Part shown: piece by piece, positions 38,751 to 48,325 of the stretch
Layout: the number at the start of each line of letters is the position of its first letter
Position numbering within the stretch: the stretch's first letter is position 1
Assembly: GCF_002160815.1 (NCBI RefSeq)
Contig: NZ_NFLH01000015.1
Coordinates: 1-54,969, forward strand
Reading direction: 5' to 3'
Length of the DNA: 54,969 nucleotides
DNA from: Massilimicrobiota sp. An134
Lineage (GTDB): Bacteria > Bacillota_I > Bacilli_A > Erysipelotrichales > Coprobacillaceae
The notes under the pieces: model-generated
What the model was told of the DNA's origin: nothing
What the model saw: the letters and a program-made list of their open reading frames with translations, nothing else
Database searches by the model: none
Program-made: the position numbers and the translations under genes

Positions 38751-38872
38751 CGTATCACATCCTCTCAGTCTAATCATTATATCATAATTACTCAAAAAAG
38801 AAATCAAAAACATGAATAAAGGTTGAATTCAAAATGAATCAATGAAATAATGAAAAAAGAGAGGTGAAAATC

Positions 38873-39736
38873 ATGTATTTAGCTATAGATATAGGTGGTA
38901 CATATACCAAATATGGATATTATCAATCTAATGGGATATGCTTACAAAAGAATATGATTCCTACTGTCAAAACCAACAAAGAAACATTCTATCATACTTT
39001 AAAAACATTAATCACAAAAGAAGTCGAAGGAATAGCTGTCAGTATGCCCGGTCTTATTGATAGTCAAAGAGGATATATCCACGCTATTACTTTACTGCCC
39101 TATTTCAATGAAACAGATTTTTGTCAAGAATTTTCCAGTTTAACTCACTTACCAGTCACTTTACAAAATGATGCCAAATGCGCTGCTTTAGGTGAAATGT
39201 GGAAAGGAAGCTTAAAGAACGTTGATAATGGTTTTATGATTGTCTTAGGTTCAGGTATTGGCGGAACATATATATTACATGAAAAAATCGTAGAATCAAA
39301 ACACTATAAAATTGGAGAGATCGGTTCTTTTTTAATTCCTACATCAAATGGCTATTCTAACTTTGGTAAAGAATATAATGCTGTTAAACTCATTCATGAT
39401 CTGAGTGATATTTTAAAATGTCCTGATGATGGACAGATTGTATTTCAACAACTGACTTCATCTCATCAAGCTATGCAGTATTTTGAACACTATTGTTTAC
39501 AGATTGCAACAATGATCTATAATCTTGATTATTTACTAGATTTAGATATCGTAACTATTGGTGGAGGAATCAGTCAACAGCCATTTCTCATTCAAACTAT
39601 TCAAAAACAATTTCATGATTTAAGAAAACAATACAAAGAAGATGATCATGAACCAGTTATTAAAGCCTGTCAATTTCAAAATGAAGCCAATTTACTTGGA
39701 GCATTGTATCATTTTCATACCAAAAAAGGAGGTTAA
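38873..39736 (+). CDS. ROK-family sugar kinase
   Basis: The 287-residue protein starts at ATG 38873 after AGGTG. It has the N-terminal phosphate loop LAIDIGGTYTKYGYYQ, the sugar-binding region SMPGLIDSQRGYIHAI, LQNDAKCAALGEMWKGS with the catalytic Asp, IVLGSGIGGTYIL, and VTIGGGISQQP. The Cys-rich zinc site of glucokinases and repressors of this family is absent, and there is no helix-turn-helix, so it is an enzyme and not a repressor. The sugar cannot be named; N-acetylmannosamine or glucose are usual for this family. Confidence 0.86.
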   Translation: MYLAIDIGGTYTKYGYYQSNGICLQKNMIPTVKTNKETFYHTLKTLITKEVEGIAVSMPGLIDSQRGYIHAITLLPYFNETDFCQEFSSLTHLPVTLQNDAKCAALGEMWKGSLKNVDNGFMIVLGSGIGGTYILHEKIVESKHYKIGEIGSFLIPTSNGYSNFGKEYNAVKLIHDLSDILKCPDDGQIVFQQLTSSHQAMQYFEHYCLQIATMIYNLDYLLDLDIVTIGGGISQQPFLIQTIQKQFHDLRKQYKEDDHEPVIKACQFQNEANLLGALYHFHTKKGG

Positions 39737-39741
39737 TTTTA

Positions 39742-40677
39742 TCAATTAATCTCCTTTGCTATTTGAGAAAAATATTTTCTGACATATTCACGATCTTTAT
39801 AAAGTTGTTGAATGAGTTCTTCTTTAGAATGAAATGGTTTTTCCTTACGTATCAAATCATAAAATTCTACGTAAATCTCTTTTCCATAAATATCATGATT
39901 AAAATCTAAAATATGAACTTCTAAAGAAGCTTTATCTAATGCTTGAAAAGTGGGATTATATCCAATATTACACATTCCCATGTAGGTATTTTGATTGATA
40001 ATCACTTTAACAGCATAGACACCACCACAAGGTAAAAAATAAGAACCATAATCAATATTAGCTGTTGGAAAACCAATTTCATGTCCAATATGTCTACCGT
40101 GGATAACCTGACCATGTACACAGTATTGACGTCCTAATAATTCATTTAAATCTTTCATTTGTCCATTTTCTAGATGCTGTCGAATACGTGTTGAAGAAAT
40201 CTTTTCTCCTTTATAAATGACTTCATCTATAACACTGACATTAAAACCAAAAGATTCCTGCAATGTTTTCGCATCACCCTGATTTTTTGCACCAAAACGA
40301 AAATCAAAACCACAGACTACATGCTTGATACCACATTCAATAAGATATTTCTGTATGAATTCTTGAGGCGATAAAGCAGCAACCTTGGGTGTAAATTCAA
40401 TCACAAACAAATAATCAAATCCTCTTTTTTTAAGAATTTCATAACGATCATCAATGGAAGTCAGACATTTTTCTTCTTTTAACTTTCCTAATACATAAAG
40501 TGGATAATGATCAAAAGTTATTAAAGCTTTATGATAATGCTTTGTGTCTGCAACTCGTTTCACTTCTTCAACAAGTGCCATATGCCCTACATGTAAACCA
40601 TCAAAAAAACCAATTGCTGCTACAATAGAGTCTGTCATATGTAATTTCATATCTTCTTTTAAATAAATGATTTCCAT
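39742..40677 (-). CDS. ribF: Bifunctional riboflavin kinase/FAD synthetase
   Basis: It makes FMN and FAD. The N-terminal adenylyltransferase has GFFDGLHVGHMALVEEV (HxGH) and ISSTRIRQHLENGQM; the C-terminal kinase has GHEIGFPTANIDYG and YNPTFQ. The 311-residue length is normal. Its start shares one base with the truB stop, a common truB-ribF pairing. Confidence 0.96.
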   Translation of the reverse strand: MEIIYLKEDMKLHMTDSIVAAIGFFDGLHVGHMALVEEVKRVADTKHYHKALITFDHYPLYVLGKLKEEKCLTSIDDRYEILKKRGFDYLFVIEFTPKVAALSPQEFIQKYLIECGIKHVVCGFDFRFGAKNQGDAKTLQESFGFNVSVIDEVIYKGEKISSTRIRQHLENGQMKDLNELLGRQYCVHGQVIHGRHIGHEIGFPTANIDYGSYFLPCGGVYAVKVIINQNTYMGMCNIGYNPTFQALDKASLEVHILDFNHDIYGKEIYVEFYDLIRKEKPFHSKEELIQQLYKDREYVRKYFSQIAKEIN

Positions 40678-41513
40678 TAAAATAGCCCTCTTATACTTTT
40701 TAAATATCCTTCACCATCAGGTCCATAAACCGCTAAAACCTTATGATTTTGATTACATACAACAACCTGATGATCAATATCACTCTTTATTTTTTTACCA
40801 TGATAAACAATATTTTCATCATCAATGTAATAATGTTCAAAATGTTGAAATGCATCTTCTAAACTCATGAACTGATAATGTCCTTGTTCAATATCTTCTA
40901 AACTATAACAGTCTTCAAGATAAAACTCTCCTGAAGCTAAACGTATTAAATGAGTCATATGTGCAGGATAGCCCAACTTTTTTCCTATATCTACACACAA
41001 TGAACGAATATATGTGCCTTTGGAACATTTTACCTGAAATGTTATGGATTGATCTTGTTGGGAAATTAACTCTATTTTTTCAATCATAATAGTTCGGGGT
41101 TGAATATCTACATGTTCCTGATTTCTGGCATATTCATACAATTTTTTACCATGCACTTTAATAGCCGAATAAATAGGCGGAATTTGTTGTTGCTTTCCAA
41201 TAAAAGACTGTAAAGTTTCTTCAACATCTCTTACACCATGAAAGGCTTTTTCTTCCATAATTTGACCACTACTATCGTATGTATCAGTAGCTGTTCCTAA
41301 AAAGAGTGTCGCCTGATAAACTTTTGTTTCACTCATTAAAAATTGTAAAGCCTTTGTTGCTTTGCCAATACACAAAACCAGAACACCTGTGGCATCAGGA
41401 TCCAATGTCCCACAATGTCCAACTTTTTTTGTATGAAGAATCTTTCTAATACGATTCACAACATCATGACTTGTCATACCTGCCGGTTTATTAACTAACA
41501 ATATTCCATCCAT
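40677..41513 (-). CDS. truB: tRNA pseudouridine-55 synthase TruB
   Basis: It converts U55 of tRNA to pseudouridine. The motif GHCGTLDPDATGVLVLCIGKATK carries the catalytic Asp, and PPIYSAIKVHGKKLYEYAR and CSKGTYIRSLCVDIGKKLG are further family blocks. The 278-residue length is on the short side but normal for bacteria. It sits between an FKBP lipoprotein and ribF on the minus strand. Confidence 0.96.
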   Translation of the reverse strand: MDGILLVNKPAGMTSHDVVNRIRKILHTKKVGHCGTLDPDATGVLVLCIGKATKALQFLMSETKVYQATLFLGTATDTYDSSGQIMEEKAFHGVRDVEETLQSFIGKQQQIPPIYSAIKVHGKKLYEYARNQEHVDIQPRTIMIEKIELISQQDQSITFQVKCSKGTYIRSLCVDIGKKLGYPAHMTHLIRLASGEFYLEDCYSLEDIEQGHYQFMSLEDAFQHFEHYYIDDENIVYHGKKIKSDIDHQVVVCNQNHKVLAVYGPDGEGYLKSIRGLF

Positions 41514-41564
41514 TTCAAAACCTCCTCATCTGTGAAATATAAAAATGAGTCATTAGACTCAAAT

Positions 41565-41933
41565 TTATTGAATTTCACGATAAATCTTGTGCAAAGTAAT
41601 ATCAAATGTTGCTTCTTTTCCTGCAAGCTCTGCAGTGTAGTTTTCAGGAAAAGTTACAGTAATTGTTTTTTCTTCATCTAATTTCATCCCAACAATTCCA
41701 TCTTCAAAACCATCAATCATGGTATCAGAACCTAATTTTAACTCATAACCCTCTGCACTTCCACCATTGAAAGCTACACCGTCAATTTTTCCTACAAAAT
41801 CAATATTCACATAATCGCCATTTTGAGCTACAGCAGTTTGATTTTGAGTATCACTATTTTGTGTTTCTTGACTTTGTGATGAACAACCCAAAAGCATAAC
41901 TAATGCCATGAAACTTCCTAATATTTTTTTCAT
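41565..41933 (-). CDS. FKBP-type peptidyl-prolyl isomerase lipoprotein
   Basis: The 122-residue protein has a lipoprotein signal ([17 protein letters not shown], Cys17), a Ser/Gln/Thr-rich linker, then an FKBP domain. This domain resembles that of trigger factor: [41 protein letters not shown] and a final strand [14 protein letters not shown]. It likely folds exported proteins on the outer face of the membrane. It lies 9 bp after tyrS, so it may share the Tyr T-box transcript. Confidence 0.87.
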   Translation of the reverse strand: MKKILGSFMALVMLLGCSSQSQETQNSDTQNQTAVAQNGDYVNIDFVGKIDGVAFNGGSAEGYELKLGSDTMIDGFEDGIVGMKLDEEKTITVTFPENYTAELAGKEATFDITLHKIYREIQ

Positions 41934-41942
41934 CCTATCCTC

Positions 41943-43169
41943 CTATTTATGATTAATGACATAATAATTTTTCTTACCACGTCTAATAACAGTTGCCTGT
42001 TTTCCAAAAGCATTTTCTTTTTGAATAACAAAGCTTACATCTGTAATCTTTTCTCCATTGACAAGAACAGAACCACCTGTAACAAATTGACGTGCTTCTC
42101 GATTTGATGAAGCAGCCCCTACTTTAACTAAAGCATTTAAAATTTGTGTATCTTCTTCCATATCTATACTAGGAACACCATGGAAGCATGACTGAACTTG
42201 TTCTAATGTTAAATCTTGAATTTTACCAGAGAATAACATTTGGCTAATATCCAAAGCTTCCTGATATGCTTCTTCACCATGGATAAATGTAATCACTTCT
42301 TTTGCTAGAGCTTTATGTGCTTCTCTTAAATGAGGCTGTGTTTTATTCTTTTCTTTTAATTCTTCAATTTCTTCTTTAGATAAGAAAGTTAAGAATTTTA
42401 AGTAATCAATGACTTTATCATCTTCTGAATTAATAAAGAACTGATACATTTCATATGGTGATGTTTTTTTACGATCTAACCAAATGGCATGACCGTTTGT
42501 TTTTCCAAATTTCGTACCATCAGATTTAGTAAGCAAAGGCATTGTAAATCCATAAGCTTCTTTCCCTGTTTTCTTTCTAATCAATTCAATACCAGCAGTA
42601 ATATTTCCCCATTGATCTTGTCCAGCTACCTGCATTTGGCAACCTTTATTTTCATATAACCAATAGAAATCCATGGCCTGCATAATCATGTAAGAAAATT
42701 CAGTATATGTAATTCCTAAGTCTAATCTTCTTTTGACAATATCTTTATTCAACATATAGTTGACATTAAAATATTTACCATAATCTCTTAAAAAATCAAT
42801 GAAGTTTAAATCTTTTGACCAATCATAATTATTCACAACTTCAAACCCAAATAAATCCTGAGCCTGTTTTTTTAGACATTCAAAATTATGTTGTACTTCT
42901 TCTTTAGTAATCATTGGTCTTTCAGTATCAGGTTTAGGATCTCCAATCAAACCTGTAGCTCCACCTACTAATAAAATAGGATTATGTCCGGCATCCTTTA
43001 ATCGTTTACTAATCAAAAATGATGAGAAATGTCCAATATGTAAACTATCACCAGTTGGATCAGTACCAATATAAAAAGTCATTCCTCCATTATTTAATTT
43101 TTCTTCAATATCTGGCGAGCTAACATCTTTAATTAAACCACGCCATACTAATTCATCATAAATTTTCAT
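41943..43169 (-). CDS. tyrS: Tyrosyl-tRNA synthetase
   Basis: This class I synthetase charges tRNA-Tyr. It has the HIGH-type motif SLHIGHFSSFLI near residue 43, the KMSKS-type motif KFGKTNGHAIWL, and a C-terminal S4 RNA-binding domain (SNREARQFVTGGSVLVNGEKI). The 408-residue length is normal. AAGGAGG lies upstream. A T-box with a TAC specifier precedes it, which is direct support for substrate. Confidence 0.97.
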   Translation of the reverse strand: MKIYDELVWRGLIKDVSSPDIEEKLNNGGMTFYIGTDPTGDSLHIGHFSSFLISKRLKDAGHNPILLVGGATGLIGDPKPDTERPMITKEEVQHNFECLKKQAQDLFGFEVVNNYDWSKDLNFIDFLRDYGKYFNVNYMLNKDIVKRRLDLGITYTEFSYMIMQAMDFYWLYENKGCQMQVAGQDQWGNITAGIELIRKKTGKEAYGFTMPLLTKSDGTKFGKTNGHAIWLDRKKTSPYEMYQFFINSEDDKVIDYLKFLTFLSKEEIEELKEKNKTQPHLREAHKALAKEVITFIHGEEAYQEALDISQMLFSGKIQDLTLEQVQSCFHGVPSIDMEEDTQILNALVKVGAASSNREARQFVTGGSVLVNGEKITDVSFVIQKENAFGKQATVIRRGKKNYYVINHK

Positions 43170-43191
43170 AACATATATCCTCCTTATAAAA

Positions 43192-43400
43192 TAAAAAAAG
43201 AATTCATCAAAAGGACGAATTCTCGCGGTACCACCTTTATTTATGCATTAAGCATACGCTCTTTATTGATAACGATGTTGCCACCGGCTAAACTTTTCAT
43301 TTAGCTGCTCCAAAGTGTATTCATTATAAACAATGATCTATTTCCACCAATCATAGACTCTCTATAACATCCATTTATAATTACTTGTCTTCTTCAACGC
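43192..43400 (-). promoter_or_regulatory. T-box riboswitch with Tyr (TAC) specifier
   Basis: On the minus strand, stem I (ATTATAAA with TTTATAAT) leads to GAA then TAC at 43319-43317 and ACTTTGGAG. The T-box core AAGGTGGTACCGCGAG lies near 43237-43222, and the terminator GAATTC/GAATTC with T-run spans 43224-43192. Uncharged tRNA-Tyr should allow readthrough into tyrS. Confidence 0.93.
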
Positions 43401-43408
43401 TTAAATAT

Positions 43409-43437
43409 ATAATATGCGATTTTCAAGTCGAAGTCAA
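43409..43437 (-). promoter_or_regulatory. Promoter of the tyrS T-box
   Basis: TTGACT 43437-43432, a 17-bp spacer and TATTAT 43414-43409 stand just upstream of the tyrS leader. Confidence 0.75.
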
Positions 43438-43447
43438 CTTAAAATTT

Positions 43448-44698
43448 TTACTTTGCATTTTGATTGATAAATTCAACTGAAGTTTTAGAATATACAATTT
43501 TTTGTGCTTGATACAAACTAAAATATCCTGATAAAACATAACATAATGCAACAACAATAGCCATTGCTGTTAAATATTGAATACCAAACATTTCAGCCCC
43601 TAACATGAGACTTGTAAGTGGCGAATTAATAACACAACAAAACATACCGACAATTCCAATAGCAGCCCCTAGATGAGGATCAATGCCCAATAATAAAGCT
43701 GATACATATCCTAAAGTTGAACCAATCACAAAAGTTGGAACAATTTCTCCACCTTTAAAACCACAGCCGATAGTAATAGCAGTAAAAATAGCTTTCATGA
43801 AAAAATCATATGGTAGAGCCTGATGATAAAGAGCTTCTGCAACAATTTCCATTCCAGCTCCTAAATATCTTTGTTGAAAAAAGAAAACCAAAATCATCAA
43901 CATGAATGATCCCATAATAACTCGTATATATGGATTATGAAAATATTGATGAAAACTTTTGTGACTATAATGCATCATTAAAACAAATACAATGGAAAAA
44001 GCAGCAATAATAAATGCAAAAACAGCTAATTTTAAACTCATAATTGGTGTTAATTGAAAAGGAATTGATAACTGATAAAAAGTTGGCTGACATCCAAAAA
44101 GTTGTGCAATTCCAAATGAAATCAAACTACTACATAAGCATGGAACTAATGCCGCATAATAAAATACACCGACACTAACAACTTCCATGGAAAAAAGTGT
44201 CGCAGTTAATGGAGTTCCAAATAAAGCTGAAAAGACTGCACTCATACCACACATAATCAGCATTGACATTTCACGCTGATCAGCATGAATTATTTTTCCA
44301 AAAGATGTTGCTAGAGAACCACCAATTTGTAATGCAGCTCCTTCTCTTCCACTAGAACCTCCAAACAAATGGGTAATAATAGTAGCTAAAAAAATCGCTG
44401 GTGCTAATAAAACAGGAACTTTTTCCTGTTGGCGAATAGATTGAATAATCGTATTTGTTCCTGGTTCGTGAGATAAATGAACCAGACGATAAAGATAGAC
44501 AATACAAACACCACCAATTGGCAATCCCCATACAATCCATGAATGCGACAAACGAAAATCAGTAACATAATCAATAGAAATATGAAATAATGCTCCTACA
44601 ATACCACAGACAATACCCAAAACAAAAGCAATCCATAACCATTTACAGACAAAACATATATTTAACTTTAAATCTATAAAGAATTGTTTGATATACAT
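43448..44698 (-). CDS. CLC-family anion transporter, possibly the fluoride-exporting type
   Basis: The 416-residue membrane protein has the CLC helices. The segment FGGSSGREGAALQIGGSLATSFG carries the gating Glu in GREGA, in place of the GKEGP/GREGP of chloride transporters. The late block GCGFKGGEIVPTFVIGSTLG replaces the common GGxFxPxL. GREG(T/V/A)- and GFKGGE-type blocks are, as I recall, features of CLC-F fluoride/proton antiporters, so fluoride export is plausible. AAAGGGGA precedes ATG 44698. A terminator separates it from ccpA, and no fluoride riboswitch is seen. Confidence 0.82.
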   Translation of the reverse strand: MYIKQFFIDLKLNICFVCKWLWIAFVLGIVCGIVGALFHISIDYVTDFRLSHSWIVWGLPIGGVCIVYLYRLVHLSHEPGTNTIIQSIRQQEKVPVLLAPAIFLATIITHLFGGSSGREGAALQIGGSLATSFGKIIHADQREMSMLIMCGMSAVFSALFGTPLTATLFSMEVVSVGVFYYAALVPCLCSSLISFGIAQLFGCQPTFYQLSIPFQLTPIMSLKLAVFAFIIAAFSIVFVLMMHYSHKSFHQYFHNPYIRVIMGSFMLMILVFFFQQRYLGAGMEIVAEALYHQALPYDFFMKAIFTAITIGCGFKGGEIVPTFVIGSTLGYVSALLLGIDPHLGAAIGIVGMFCCVINSPLTSLMLGAEMFGIQYLTAMAIVVALCYVLSGYFSLYQAQKIVYSKTSVEFINQNAK

Positions 44699-44708
44699 AA
44701 GATTCCCC

Positions 44709-44738
44709 TTTGAAAAAAACTTCTAAATCAATTAGAAG
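44709..44738 (-). terminator. Terminator between ccpA and the CLC gene
   Basis: On the minus strand ACTTCTAA pairs with TTAGAAGT and seven T follow. It starts within the ccpA stop region. Confidence 0.8.
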
Positions 44739-45748
44739 TCTTTCTTTGTTGTAGCACGTGGCATCAATAAATGTTGAATGACAACAGCTTTGTTTTCAAT
44801 TTCTTCATCATTAAGTATTTTTGTTAGCAATCTTACAGCTAATGCCCCCATATCATACACAGGAACATGAATAGATGTTAATGAAGGACGACAAATCAAA
44901 GCATAGCTTGTATTCATCATACCAATAACTTCCATTTCATCAGGAATTTCAATTCCATTGTCAATTGCAGCATTCACAACAGCAACAGCTTCCTTATCAT
45001 AACTTGTAAAAACAAGATCATGTCGATGATTTTTAAAATACTCTAAAAATTGTGGATAGCTTTTTTCATAATGTGATGATGTATGTACGACCTGTTTTGT
45101 TGCATCAAAAACCAAATCATATTTTTGATAAGCTTCCTGAATTCCAGTAATCATTTCTTCTATGTTGATTAAATTCTGCTTAGGTGACACAAACAAAATA
45201 TCACTTTTTCCCTGTGCCAAATATTTGTCAACAACCTCATATGCAATCTTTTTTGCATCAGCAAAAATAGATCCCATATATTTCCCAGTAACACTTGTTC
45301 CAATAACAACTGCAGGTATTTTATATTTATTAACTAAAGCAATTTCCTTTTCGATTTCTTCATTATTAAATAAAATCACACCATCTGCACGTGATTTCAC
45401 AACTTTTTCAATAACAGTTTCAATAGGATTGCCATCTCCAATTTCATCTGTTGTATAAATACTGACATTATAATCTAAACGGCGACTTGTATCACCTATT
45501 CCACCAATCATATCTTTCACATGAGCAAATAATGATTGTGGAAAAACAATAGCAATCGTTGTTGTCTTACTTGTTGCAAGACCTCTGGCAATCTGATTGG
45601 GTTTGAAATCTAAACGTTGAATAGCCTCAAGGACTTTATCACGTGTTTTAGGTTTCACAACACTCGAACCGTTAATAACACGTGAAACTGTTGCCAGAGA
45701 AACACCAGCTTCTCTAGCAACATCATAAATTGTTACATTTTTTCCCAT
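44732..45748 (-). CDS. ccpA: LacI-family regulator, CcpA-like
   Basis: The 338-residue regulator has the LacI helix-turn-helix VTIYDVAREAGVSLATVSRVINGSSVVKPKTRDKV followed by the hinge helix PNQIARGLATSKT and a periplasmic-binding-type effector domain. In Gram-positive bacteria CcpA with HPr(Ser-P) represses and activates genes according to sugar supply. Assignment is favoured by the murC-DUF948-ytxH-ccpA order, which is conserved around ccpA in Bacillus. It has only a weak ribosome site two bases after the ytxH stop, so translation is probably coupled. Confidence 0.88.
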   Translation of the reverse strand: MGKNVTIYDVAREAGVSLATVSRVINGSSVVKPKTRDKVLEAIQRLDFKPNQIARGLATSKTTTIAIVFPQSLFAHVKDMIGGIGDTSRRLDYNVSIYTTDEIGDGNPIETVIEKVVKSRADGVILFNNEEIEKEIALVNKYKIPAVVIGTSVTGKYMGSIFADAKKIAYEVVDKYLAQGKSDILFVSPKQNLINIEEMITGIQEAYQKYDLVFDATKQVVHTSSHYEKSYPQFLEYFKNHRHDLVFTSYDKEAVAVVNAAIDNGIEIPDEMEVIGMMNTSYALICRPSLTSIHVPVYDMGALAVRLLTKILNDEEIENKAVVIQHLLMPRATTKKDF

Positions 45749-45750
45749 GA

Positions 45751-46233
45751 TTAATCTTTAATCTCTTCAATCATTTCATCTAATTTTTCTTCAACATTCT
45801 CGATTTCATTTTCAAAAGCTTCTAAATAATCATCATCTACAGATGAATCTAAAACTTTTGTTTTGACTTCTTCTATTTTATCATTGACTTTTTGTGTTAA
45901 ATCAACAACTCCATCACGAATCGTTAAATACTGGTCACTATCTTTTACTTTTGCAGCAAAATCTTCTAATTTTGCTTCCAATTCATTAAGTTTATCTCTT
46001 GTTGTTGCTTTAAATGTATCAATATCAAATTCATCTACAGATTTCTTAACTGTTTCAATTGTTTGACCTAACATAGCTTCAAGATCTTCTTTTGTCATAT
46101 TCTTTAAATTATCATAAGCTTTTAAAGATTCACGTTTAATATCTTCTCTTAATTCACTACCTTTTTTAGGTGCCAATAACAATCCAGCGACTGCACCAAT
46201 ACCTAAACCAACTAAAAACTTTCCAAATTTCAT
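45751..46233 (-). CDS. ytxH: YtxH-domain protein
   Basis: The protein has 160 residues from ATG 46233, chosen because AAAGG lies 8 nt upstream (a GTG at 46242 is too close). The N-terminal KFGKFLVGLGIGAVAGLLLAPKKGSELR is the YtxH membrane-anchoring signature. The rest is a long acidic coiled coil with KVKDSDQYLTIRDGVVDL-type heptads. Its role is unknown, though relatives are linked to stress or membrane organisation. It lies in the murC-DUF948-ytxH-ccpA cluster. Confidence 0.85.
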   Translation of the reverse strand: MKFGKFLVGLGIGAVAGLLLAPKKGSELREDIKRESLKAYDNLKNMTKEDLEAMLGQTIETVKKSVDEFDIDTFKATTRDKLNELEAKLEDFAAKVKDSDQYLTIRDGVVDLTQKVNDKIEEVKTKVLDSSVDDDYLEAFENEIENVEEKLDEMIEEIKD

Positions 46234-46252
46234 TCTAATCACCTTTCTCTTT

Positions 46253-46552
46253 CTATTTTTTTCTTCTTAAAAACGAAGTTAAAAATCCTAAAACCCCAAA
46301 TAAACCAGATTTCATACCACCTTTTGAAAAAATTCCACTTACCAATTCAACAGGTGCATTGAGCATATTCATTTTATTATTGACATCATCTAAAATATGA
46401 TCAACTTTTTGAATGGTTGTTTCTAACATTGTCATTAAAACCGTTGTTTCTTTGACAGCTAAAGACATTCTTATTAATAATAGACCTAAGCTCAAAAGTG
46501 CAAAAGCCCCAGATAATATCAAAATGCAATAGCATACTAATTTTGCATCCAT
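46253..46552 (-). CDS. DUF948 protein, YtxG-like
   Basis: The 99-residue protein starts at ATG 46552 after AAGGAG; the upstream extension to 46639 has no site. It has one membrane helix (LVCYCILILSGAFALLSLGLLLIRM), then an amphipathic helix (VKETTVLMTMLETTIQKVDHILDDV) and a short tail. DUF948 proteins such as YtxG sit beside YtxH in Bacillus and are of unknown function. It lies between murC and ytxH. Confidence 0.83.
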   Translation of the reverse strand: MDAKLVCYCILILSGAFALLSLGLLLIRMSLAVKETTVLMTMLETTIQKVDHILDDVNNKMNMLNAPVELVSGIFSKGGMKSGLFGVLGFLTSFLRRKK

Positions 46553-46616
46553 AAGTTCTCCTTTCTGCCAATTTACCATATTATAGCATAAATACAACAT
46601 GATTAAAAGATAACCC

Positions 46617-47927
46617 TTACTGCGATTGTTTATAAGCAATAACTTGATCTTCTAATTTATAAATATCTTTACTACTCATAAATAGATAAACAACATTATC
46701 ATATTGACTTAAAAGCTTCACAGCAGCTTCATCTTCATGAATAACCTGAGCACGTGGATTGTATTTTGCAATGTCATAAATGTCTATATCAATACCAGGT
46801 TCTTTCTTCGCATTTTCTGGAAAATGGACAAAGAAAGGATAATCTGCTAAATCCATTGCTTCAGCAAATTCTTTGGCAAAACGTAATCCCCTTGAAAAAC
46901 GATCAGGTTGAAAGATGGCAACAATCTTTTTATGTGGATAACGTGAGCGTGTTGCTTCAATGACATAACGGATTGCTGTTGGATGATGTGCATAATCATC
47001 CACATAAATATTATTCCCAACTGTCTTAACAGTATAACGACGTTTTACACCATCAAAAGTAGAAAGACGTTCTTGGATATATTCAGCACTCATATTTTCT
47101 AAATATCCTAAAGTAATAACCGCTAATGAATCATAAAGCATATGCATTCCATAAAATGGCAAAGCAAAATGTCCAAATAAATCTTTATGAATATAAACAT
47201 CAAATGATAATCCATGATCATTATTAATGATATTTTTAGCAATAACATCATTATTTTCACCTGTTCCAAATTTTAGAACACGTTTTTGATAATGAAGATG
47301 TGGTAAATGTGGATCATCACCCCAGATAATAACTGTATCTTTAACTTGATTTGCATATTGTTCAAATGATTTTTCATATTGTTCCATAGATTTGAAATAA
47401 TCAACATGATCCATTTCAATATTATTAATAATCGCATAAGTTGGATAATAATGTAAAAAATGATCCTGATATTCACATGTTTCTGCAATAAAATATTTAC
47501 TGTCTTCAACAGCATGTCCTGTTCCATCACCGATTAAAACAGAAGTCTTATCAAATTCCTTAAACAAATGATAAGCCATACCAGTTGTTGTTGTCTTTCC
47601 ATGTGTTCCTGCAATACCAATAGAAATATACTGATCCATTAAATGACCTAAAAAATCATAATAAGTATGTGTTTTGACATTGGGATTACTTAATGCTTCT
47701 TTAACCTCTTCATTAGAGTCATCAAACGCATTACCAATAATCACTTCATAACCATCTTTAATATTATTTTTATCAAAAGAGTAGATTGGAATTCCTCTTT
47801 TTCTTAAATCTTCTTCAATAAAAATATATTTATCAATATCACTTCCAGCAACTTCATAACCTAAATCAAATAAAATTGTTGCAAGTGATGCCATACCTGA
47901 ACCTTTAATACCAATAAAATAATACAT
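46617..47927 (-). CDS. murC: UDP-N-acetylmuramate-L-alanine ligase MurC
   Basis: It adds the first L-Ala to UDP-MurNAc in peptidoglycan synthesis. The N-terminal Rossmann domain starts YFIGIKGSGMASLATIL, the ATP loop is GIAGTHGKTTTTGM near residue 110, and VDDYAHHPTAIRYVI and FQPDRFSRGLRF are typical late motifs. ATG 47927 is used because a longer GTG start at 47939 abuts the ribosome site. It is the first gene of the cluster ending in ccpA. Confidence 0.95.
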   Translation of the reverse strand: MYYFIGIKGSGMASLATILFDLGYEVAGSDIDKYIFIEEDLRKRGIPIYSFDKNNIKDGYEVIIGNAFDDSNEEVKEALSNPNVKTHTYYDFLGHLMDQYISIGIAGTHGKTTTTGMAYHLFKEFDKTSVLIGDGTGHAVEDSKYFIAETCEYQDHFLHYYPTYAIINNIEMDHVDYFKSMEQYEKSFEQYANQVKDTVIIWGDDPHLPHLHYQKRVLKFGTGENNDVIAKNIINNDHGLSFDVYIHKDLFGHFALPFYGMHMLYDSLAVITLGYLENMSAEYIQERLSTFDGVKRRYTVKTVGNNIYVDDYAHHPTAIRYVIEATRSRYPHKKIVAIFQPDRFSRGLRFAKEFAEAMDLADYPFFVHFPENAKKEPGIDIDIYDIAKYNPRAQVIHEDEAAVKLLSQYDNVVYLFMSSKDIYKLEDQVIAYKQSQ

Positions 47928-48054
47928 AACTCTCTTCACCTCGCCTTTTATTCTAGCATAAATTTTAAAAAAAGTATTCTCTATCTATTTATTTTTTCAT
48001 ATTTTTTATATTTTGGCACAAACTAAAGATGTCAATAGAAAGAAAGGAGAAATT

Positions 48055-48192
48055 ATGAGTCACAAAAAATCTAAAAACAAACAAAGACAAAATCAGTATA
48101 AAGGCTATAACCAAAATCAACAGGCAAGTTATAGTGGTGAAGATGGTTTAATGAGTGAAAAATATAAAGAAAACTCTAACGCCCAAGAATAA
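48055..48192 (+). CDS. Small basic Gln/Asn/Lys-rich protein, 45 residues
   Basis: ATG 48055 is preceded by AAAGGAG with a 5-base spacer and followed by 45 codons to TAA at 48190-48192, then a terminator. The peptide is hydrophilic, with a basic N-terminus (MSHKKSKNKQRQNQYK), a Gln/Asn/Tyr-rich centre and an acidic end (GLMSEKYKENSNAQE). It has no membrane segment. It is divergent from murC. I do not recognise the family, but the site, composition and terminator support a real gene. Confidence 0.72.
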   Translation: MSHKKSKNKQRQNQYKGYNQNQQASYSGEDGLMSEKYKENSNAQE

Positions 48193-48199
48193 TAATGGG

Positions 48200-48235
48200 A
48201 AGCTATAGAATCATAAAGATTTTATAGCTTTTTCA
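48200..48235 (+). terminator. Terminator of the 45-residue gene
   Basis: AAGCTATA 48200-48207 pairs with TATAGCTT 48223-48230, followed by a T-rich tail. Confidence 0.8.
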
Positions 48236-48325
48236 TTTTTAACAAACTTTATGTCATTTTCTGTAGATTCTACCTCTTCAAAATATGCTAATATTATATT
48301 AATCTGTTTGAAGGGGCGATTTGGA

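Noticed and set aside
44699-44731. Fluoride riboswitch before the CLC gene
   Set aside because: Only 33 bases separate it from ccpA and they hold a simple terminator and ribosome site.
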